From assembly GCA_025937115.1 (NCBI GenBank), contig JAICSB010000094.1:1-9727 (forward strand): a stretch of DNA of 9,727 nucleotides, in the 5' to 3' direction. This stretch comes from Pseudonocardiaceae bacterium (GTDB taxonomy: Bacteria; Actinomycetota; Actinomycetes; Mycobacteriales; Pseudonocardiaceae). The notes under the pieces were generated by a model. The model did not search any database. It worked only from the letters and a program-made list of their open reading frames with translations, and had not been told where the DNA came from. The position numbers and the translations under genes are program-made. Of the stretch, positions 5,223 through 9,727 are shown piece by piece. How positions within the stretch are numbered: position 1 is the stretch's first letter; each line of letters begins with the position of its first letter.

Positions 5223-7370
5223 TCACGACCCCGCGTCGAGCCACGGCTCGACGCGGGGCCATAGCGCGCCGACTGCCCAGTTCGCGCCGATCCAGGGCCA
5301 GCACGCGGCCTGCTCGGTGCTGTCAACCGGGAAGGCGACCACGTCGATCCCGGCGCCACGGACAATGTGCACCAACGCCTGCGCCGCCTGGGACAGGATC
5401 CGGGATGGATCAGCGGCGACCTGGTCGGAGATCGGCTGGGCGATCCGCACCACGCACACCGAGAGGTCTGCCAGGCAGCGCAGCGCGCCGATACCACCAC
5501 CGAAGTCGTAAAGGCCGGCTCGCACGCCGAGCTTGGTCAACTCCCGGATGTTGTCCTCAGCGCGTGCGCCACCAACGCCGGCGAGGTCACCGCTGACCGT
5601 GCGGATCGCTGCCGCCGGCGCCCGCAGCTCCAGCTCAGCCGGTGCCAGGCCGGTCTCATCCAGAACTGCTGTGATTCGCGGTACCAAGTCGGGGTGCTGG
5701 GCCTGGGACGGCGTGAGATTGACCGCCATCGGCGGCCTGCTCGGGTTGCTACGCTGCCACGAGATGGCCTGCTCGGCAGCAGTGCGCAGTAACCACTGGC
5801 CCACGTCGTGCCCGACACCGGTCTGCTCCGCGGTCTGCATGCACTGTGCGTGAGACAGCGCGCCAAGCTGTGGATGCTGCCAGCTCAGTGCCGCTTCGAT
5901 GCCCACCAGCCGTTCGCCATCCAGGGTGACCACCGGCTGGTATGTCACTCGCAGCTCGCCGGTCTCCCAAGCGCCGGGCATCGCCGCGGCCAGTCGGAGC
6001 TCGGCGCGGTCCGCGGCATCGGCGTCGGCATCGAACAGGGTCCACTGCCGCTTGCCTGCGCCACGCATCCGGCGCAGCGTGGCGCTGGCGGCCCGCATCA
6101 GCTCGTCGGCCGTCGTTGTGGCGACTTGGCGCTGCACGACCCCGATGCTTGCGGTGGCCGCCACCCCGATGTCATCGATGTAGAAGGGTTCGGCCAGCTC
6201 GGTGTTGATGATCTCGGCGAGGGCTCCGACGTCCAGAGCTGAATCCTCGGGTTCGATGAGGATCGCGTACTCGTCTGCGCCGAGTCGGGCGAGCATCGCC
6301 GGCCGTCCGGCGACCACTGCTTCCAGCCGCCTGGCCACCACATCCAGCAGCTGATTACCAGCCAGATGCCCGAGGCCGTCATTGATCGTGGAGAAGCCGT
6401 CTAGATCGAGGTGCATCAGCGTGACCACGGCCCGAGGCTCGAGCCGCGCGAGCACCTTTTCCAGGTGGGTGACGAAGTACTGCCGATTCGGCAGACCGGT
6501 CTGCAGGTCATGCAGCGTCTGGTGGTGCAACCGCTGCTCGAGAAGGTGCTGGTCGGTGATGTCCTCGACCATCGTGACGACGTGCTGGGGTGCCTGCTTG
6601 GTTTTGAGCTGCGCCGAGCCGGCGAGGTATACCCAGGCGGTGTCGCCATCGGCCCGGCGCAGCGGGAGGCGGACCCGGAACCGCGACTCCCGGCCCCCTG
6701 CCAGGTCCCGGTAGTGCTCTTCCACGATGGGCTGGTGGCCGGCTACGGGCAGATCGCTGAGCTGACGTCCGAGTAGTTCGCCACGGGAGTAGCCGAGGAT
6801 CTTCTCCAGCGACCGGTTGGCTTGAATGATCCGGCCGTCGTCCTCGGTGATCGCGATACCCACCGGGGAGAAGTCGAAGACCTCTCGGAACCGGGCTTCG
6901 CTGACCCGCAGGTCTCCCTCGAGGTCCTGCCATGCCAATGACAGCGCCCGCTTGACCTCTTCCTGCTGGTCGCAGACGAAGTTGCGCAGCGCCCACGTGT
7001 AGCCGGCGGCCAGTGCCCCGAGGAGTTGGATGATCCGGTCGCAGCTCGGCTGCGTCCCGGCACCACGCGCGGCGGCGGGCAAGGCCTCCCTGAGCACGTC
7101 GAACGTTCGAGACAGGCTCTGCGCACCGGTGAAGCCACCGGCGACGAGTCGCGCACCTACGTCGGAAGCAGTCTGGGTGTCCACCGAAGCACCGGATAGT
7201 GCGGCAATGAGCCGCTCGGCGAGATCCCCGAGGTAGTCCCGAATCTCGGCGAGCGGTATCGGCGCGGAAGACGTCGCGCCGATCGCGCGAGCCCACTTGC
7301 GACCGAGATCAGCCGGTGACGGGAAGGTGTGACCCTGATCACCGGATCTCGCTGTGTGGTCCTGTCCCAA
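5223..7370 (-). CDS. PAS-GGDEF-EAL protein; likely diguanylate cyclase with a degenerate EAL domain
   Basis: The 715 residues show an all-helical N-terminal region of unknown family (1-155), a PAS sensor domain (about 158-275; FREVFDFSPVGIAITEDDGRI), a GGDEF domain (about 285-450) and an EAL-like domain (about 455-712). GGDEF enzymes make cyclic di-GMP from two GTP. The signature reads GADEY (364-368): the second Gly is Ala, the acidic pair is kept, and upstream LDLDGFSTINDGLGH (321-335) is normal. The inhibitory RxxD site five residues before the motif is absent (GRPA). In the EAL domain the motif is EAA (492-494), NLTPSQ is kept, but the expected ELTES is ELRAP, DDFGTG is YDFGGG, and the LKID and AEGVE motifs are RIAQ and AFPVD. 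Phosphodiesterase activity is therefore unlikely; this half may bind nucleotide or regulate. No membrane segments were seen. Translation probably starts at TTG 7370, since no in-frame ATG or GTG lies between it and the upstream stop. glgB is 71 bases upstream on the same strand. Confidence 0.92.
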   Translation of the reverse strand: MGQDHTARSGDQGHTFPSPADLGRKWARAIGATSSAPIPLAEIRDYLGDLAERLIAALSGASVDTQTASDVGARLVAGGFTGAQSLSRTFDVLREALPAAARGAGTQPSCDRIIQLLGALAAGYTWALRNFVCDQQEEVKRALSLAWQDLEGDLRVSEARFREVFDFSPVGIAITEDDGRIIQANRSLEKILGYSRGELLGRQLSDLPVAGHQPIVEEHYRDLAGGRESRFRVRLPLRRADGDTAWVYLAGSAQLKTKQAPQHVVTMVEDITDQHLLEQRLHHQTLHDLQTGLPNRQYFVTHLEKVLARLEPRAVVTLMHLDLDGFSTINDGLGHLAGNQLLDVVARRLEAVVAGRPAMLARLGADEYAILIEPEDSALDVGALAEIINTELAEPFYIDDIGVAATASIGVVQRQVATTTADELMRAASATLRRMRGAGKRQWTLFDADADAADRAELRLAAAMPGAWETGELRVTYQPVVTLDGERLVGIEAALSWQHPQLGALSHAQCMQTAEQTGVGHDVGQWLLRTAAEQAISWQRSNPSRPPMAVNLTPSQAQHPDLVPRITAVLDETGLAPAELELRAPAAAIRTVSGDLAGVGGARAEDNIRELTKLGVRAGLYDFGGGIGALRCLADLSVCVVRIAQPISDQVAADPSRILSQAAQALVHIVRGAGIDVVAFPVDSTEQAACWPWIGANWAVGALWPRVEPWLDAGS
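5229..5258. terminator. Candidate bidirectional terminator hairpin inside the GGDEF-EAL 3' end
   Basis: CCCCGCGTCGAGCC (5229-5242) pairs perfectly with GGCTCGACGCGGGG (5245-5258), effectively 13 bp with a four-base loop. It starts eight bases after the thioredoxin stop and lies in the last codons of the minus-strand GGDEF-EAL gene (Pro-Arg-Val-Glu-Pro-Trp-Leu-Asp-Ala-Gly region). A GC-rich stem between convergent genes suggests termination. There is no T-tract on either side. Confidence 0.6.
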
Positions 7371-7441
7371 GTCGTTGACCCACCGATCACTACCCCACGG
7401 CAGGCATCACCCTACCGCCCCGTGAGCCACACCCGCGACAG
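7371..7441 (-). other. 71-base gap between glgB and the GGDEF-EAL gene
   Basis: The gap has no open frame worth calling and no strong hairpin. A minus-strand TAGGGT fits TAnnnT about 40 bases before the TTG, so a weak internal promoter is possible, but read-through from glgB is equally plausible. Nothing resembling a cyclic-di-GMP riboswitch was recognised. Confidence 0.4.
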
Positions 7442-9661
7442 TCAGCTCTCTTCGGCGGGGGCGGGGGCAAGCCAGAGCACTCCGGCTGGTGGCAGACGGA
7501 GCACCGCGGAGTAGGGCAGTCCGTGGCATGGCGTCTCGCTGGCGATCACCTCTCCGAGATTCCCCACGCCCGAGCCGCCGTAGCCTTCGCCGTCGGTGTT
7601 GAGCACCTCGCGCCAGCGTCCTGGACGGGGTAGGCCGACCCGGTACTTCTCGTGCGGGTTTCCGGCGAAATTGGCCAGGCAGGCCAGGACCGTGCCGTCG
7701 TCGCCCATGCGCAGGAAGCTCAACACGTTGCCCCAGGCATCGTTGGCGTCGATCCACTCGAAACCGGCTGGGCTGCTGTCCTGGCTGAACAGCGCGCGGT
7801 GTGATCGGTAGGCGGCGTTGAGGTCCCCGACCAGTGCCAGCACACCGCCGTGCAGCGGATGGTGGCGCAGGTTCCAGTCCAGCGACCGGTTCTCCGCCCA
7901 TTCGGCAGGCTGCCCGAATTCGCCGCCCATGAACAGCAGCTGCTTGCCGGGGTGGGCCCACATGTAGGCCAGCAGGCATCGCAGGTTGGCGGCCTTGTTC
8001 CAGTCGTCGCCGGGCATCCGGCTCCACAGCGAGCCCTTGCCGTGCACCACCTCATCGTGCGAAAGCGGTAGCACGTAGTTCTCGCTCCAGGCGTACATCA
8101 GCGAGAAGGTCATCGAATTATGGTGATAGCCACGGTGCACCGGATCGTGGCCGACGTAGCCCAGCGTGTCGTGCATCCAGCCCATATTCCATTTGAAGCC
8201 GAAGCCCAGGCCGCCCACATGCGTTGGTCGGGTGACGCCGGGCCAGGCGGTGGACTCCTCGGCAATCGTCACCACCCCGGGGTGTCGCTTGTATACGGTG
8301 GCATTCATCTCCTGCAGGAAGGCGACGGCGTCCAGGTTCTCCCGTCCACCGTGCTCGTTGGGCGACCATTCGCCCGCCTTGCGGGAATAGTCGAGATAGA
8401 GCATCGACGCCACCGCGTCGACACGGAGCCCGTCGAGATGGAACTCCTCGAGCCAGTACAGCGCATTGGCCACCAGGAAATTGCGCACCTCGTTGCGCCC
8501 GTAATCGAAGATCAGGGTGCCCCATTCCGGGTGCGCCGCACGCTGTGGATCGGGGTGTTCGTAGCACGATGCACCATCGAACTGCGCTAGTGCCCATTCA
8601 TCGCGCGGGAAATGCGCGGGCACCCAGTCCATGAGCACGCCGATCCCGGCCGCATGCAGCGTGTCGACGAAGTAGCGGAAGTCGTCCGGGCTGCCGTACC
8701 GCGACGTCGGCGCGTAGTAGGAGGTGACCTGGTAGCCCCAGGAACCCCCGAAGGGGTGCTCGGACACCGGGAGCAGCTCGACGTGGGTGAACCCGGTCGT
8801 GCCTAAATACTCGACCAGCTCAAGGGCCATCTCGCGATACCCGAGCCCCTGCTTCCATGAACCCAGATGTATCTCGTAGACACTCATCGGCTTGGTCACC
8901 GGCTGGCCCTGCGCCCGATCGGCGAGCCACTGATCGTCGCTCCACTCGTGGGTCGACGGGCTGGCCACCACGGACGCTGTTTTCGGCGGGACTTCGGTGG
9001 CGCGGGCCATCGGGTCGGCCTTCTCATGCCATCTTCCGTCGGGGCCCAACAGGCGGAACTTGTAGCAGGTGCCGGCACCGACGCCGGGCAGGAAGATTTC
9101 CCACACTCCGCTGGAACCGAGCGAGCGCAGCGGGGTGGCCACCCCGGACCAGCCGTCGAAGTCCCCGCACACCCGGACCCCGCGGGCGTGCGGCGCCCAC
9201 ACCGCGAACGAGGTTCCCTGCACCACTCCACCCGGTGTGGAGTAGGTCCGCAGGTGCGCGCCGAGCACATCCCACAGCCGTTCGTGGCGGCCTTCCCGGA
9301 TGAGGTGCAGATCGACCTCGCCCAGCGTGGGCAACCAGCGGTACGGGTCATCGCTGATCACGCTGTGTTCGCCGTAACGCACCCGCAGCCGGTAGTCGCC
9401 AGGCGCGGGCATGAGGCCGTGGAAAAGGCCCCCGGCGCTGTGCTCCAACGGGTACTCCGCGCCGTCAGCGAGCACCGTCACCTCATCGGCATGCGGGCGA
9501 AGCACCCGCACCGCGGTGCCGCCAGGATTCGTGTGGGCGCCGAGCACCGAATGCGGATCGTGGTGCTCACCGGCCAGCAGCCGGCGCAGCTCGTCGGCCG
9601 GTGGCGCCGAGGTGGCGCGGTCTGGCGCGTGCACGGTCACGTCCTTCCCCCGGTTCGTCAT
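7442..9661 (-). CDS. glgB: 1,4-alpha-glucan branching enzyme (GH13)
   Basis: GlgB moves alpha-1,4 glucan segments to form alpha-1,6 branches, acting in the cytoplasm on glycogen and, in mycobacteria, with the maltosyltransferase GlgE on alpha-glucan. The 739 residues fit the family (M. tuberculosis about 731). In order: an N-terminal N1 beta-domain (about 20-115), a CBM48 module (about 120-230; [21 protein letters not shown]), the GH13 barrel (about 255-600) and a C-terminal beta-domain to 739. Catalytic residues are all present, offset by +10 from E. coli: Asp345 and His350 (MDWVPAH), Arg413 and nucleophile Asp415 ([10 protein letters not shown]), acid/base Glu468 (AEEST), His535 and Asp536 ([11 protein letters not shown]). 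The start is uncertain. ATG 9661 has AGGAG only one base away, whereas GTG 9634 has AAGGA seven bases upstream and gives 730 residues, close to the M. tuberculosis length. The GGDEF-EAL gene follows 71 bases downstream. By synteny glgE should lie just upstream, to the right of the window. Confidence 0.97.
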   Translation of the reverse strand: MTNRGKDVTVHAPDRATSAPPADELRRLLAGEHHDPHSVLGAHTNPGGTAVRVLRPHADEVTVLADGAEYPLEHSAGGLFHGLMPAPGDYRLRVRYGEHSVISDDPYRWLPTLGEVDLHLIREGRHERLWDVLGAHLRTYSTPGGVVQGTSFAVWAPHARGVRVCGDFDGWSGVATPLRSLGSSGVWEIFLPGVGAGTCYKFRLLGPDGRWHEKADPMARATEVPPKTASVVASPSTHEWSDDQWLADRAQGQPVTKPMSVYEIHLGSWKQGLGYREMALELVEYLGTTGFTHVELLPVSEHPFGGSWGYQVTSYYAPTSRYGSPDDFRYFVDTLHAAGIGVLMDWVPAHFPRDEWALAQFDGASCYEHPDPQRAAHPEWGTLIFDYGRNEVRNFLVANALYWLEEFHLDGLRVDAVASMLYLDYSRKAGEWSPNEHGGRENLDAVAFLQEMNATVYKRHPGVVTIAEESTAWPGVTRPTHVGGLGFGFKWNMGWMHDTLGYVGHDPVHRGYHHNSMTFSLMYAWSENYVLPLSHDEVVHGKGSLWSRMPGDDWNKAANLRCLLAYMWAHPGKQLLFMGGEFGQPAEWAENRSLDWNLRHHPLHGGVLALVGDLNAAYRSHRALFSQDSSPAGFEWIDANDAWGNVLSFLRMGDDGTVLACLANFAGNPHEKYRVGLPRPGRWREVLNTDGEGYGGSGVGNLGEVIASETPCHGLPYSAVLRLPPAGVLWLAPAPAEES
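9642..9646 (-). promoter_or_regulatory. Shine-Dalgarno favouring an internal glgB start at GTG 9634
   Basis: On the minus strand AAGGA is followed by seven bases and then GTG at 9634-9632, a normal spacing. The AGGAG before ATG 9661 is only one base from the start codon, too close for standard initiation. The shorter protein would drop nine residues that precede the conserved domain. Confidence 0.4.
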
Positions 9662-9714
9662 GCTCCTAGTGTGTCGGCTTTGGCGCGCATCTGCTGGGTG
9701 ACCCCGCCCATGTT

Positions 9715-9727
9715 TCAGACCGTCACC
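9715..9727 (-). CDS. Possible last codons of an upstream minus-strand gene (glgE by synteny)
   Basis: At the right edge the minus strand reads GTG ACG GTC TGA (Val-Thr-Val-stop, stop at 9715-9717), leaving 53 bases before the glgB ATG. M. tuberculosis has glgE directly upstream of glgB, so this may be the glgE C-terminus. Three codons cannot identify a gene; the call rests on synteny alone. Confidence 0.2.

Noticed and set aside
7371..7441. Possible cyclic-di-GMP riboswitch upstream of the GGDEF-EAL gene
   Set aside because: No GEMM-type conserved core or tetraloop arrangement is visible and the gap is short for such an aptamer plus expression platform.
9411..9701. Plus-strand open frame of 96 codons at the right edge
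   Set aside because: It overlaps the glgB 5' end in antisense, has no ribosome binding site, and its translation has no recognisable domain.

Overview
This window is high-GC actinobacterial DNA, most likely from a Mycobacteriaceae member (Mycobacterium or Mycolicibacterium sensu lato). The evidence is strong G/C bias at third codon positions, GTG and TTG starts, TAnnnT-type -10 boxes including one placed for a leaderless mRNA, and gene order. A fadA4-like thiolase, a thioredoxin/TPR protein and glgB occur in the same neighbourhood in M. tuberculosis (fadA4-Rv1324 ... glgB-glgE, from memory). No tRNA, rRNA, CRISPR array, insertion sequence or phage gene was seen, and no gene-free stretch reaches 300 bases. 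The longest is the 164-base gap between marR and icmA.

Left part (1-4199), acyl-CoA metabolism. The window opens inside a thiolase gene (acetyl-CoA acetyltransferase, fadA4-like) whose stop is one base from the GTG of a MeaB/ArgK-type GTPase, so the two are probably translationally coupled. A MarR-family repressor gene runs convergently to meaB; a 13-bp perfect inverted repeat covers both stop codons. Divergent from marR is a B12-dependent acyl-CoA mutase large subunit. Its active-site signature (Phe89, Gln207, His244) and 575-residue length match isobutyryl-CoA mutase (IcmA), not methylmalonyl-CoA mutase. The marR-icmA gap holds a 23-bp perfect inverted repeat between two candidate promoters. 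Together these look like a small regulated module: a mutase that interconverts branched and straight C4 acyl-CoAs, a G-protein chaperone that protects or reloads its cofactor, a thiolase for downstream beta-oxidation, and a local regulator. The cobalamin-binding small subunit (IcmB) is not in the window.

Middle (4247-7370). A CnoX/YbbN-like thioredoxin-TPR protein follows icmA closely, with a compact foldable RNA segment over its ribosome binding site. It converges, with one base between stop codons, on a minus-strand PAS-GGDEF-EAL protein. A 14-bp hairpin inside the last codons of that gene probably serves as the terminator. The GGDEF motif is near-canonical (GADEY), but the EAL domain has lost most metal-binding and catalytic residues.

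Right part (7442-9727). glgB, the 1,4-alpha-glucan branching enzyme with all catalytic residues present, lies upstream of the GGDEF-EAL gene on the same strand, 71 bases away. This places a cyclic-di-GMP protein downstream of a glycogen/maltosyl-transferase gene. The last bases may hold the 3' end of a further minus-strand gene (glgE by synteny), too short to confirm.
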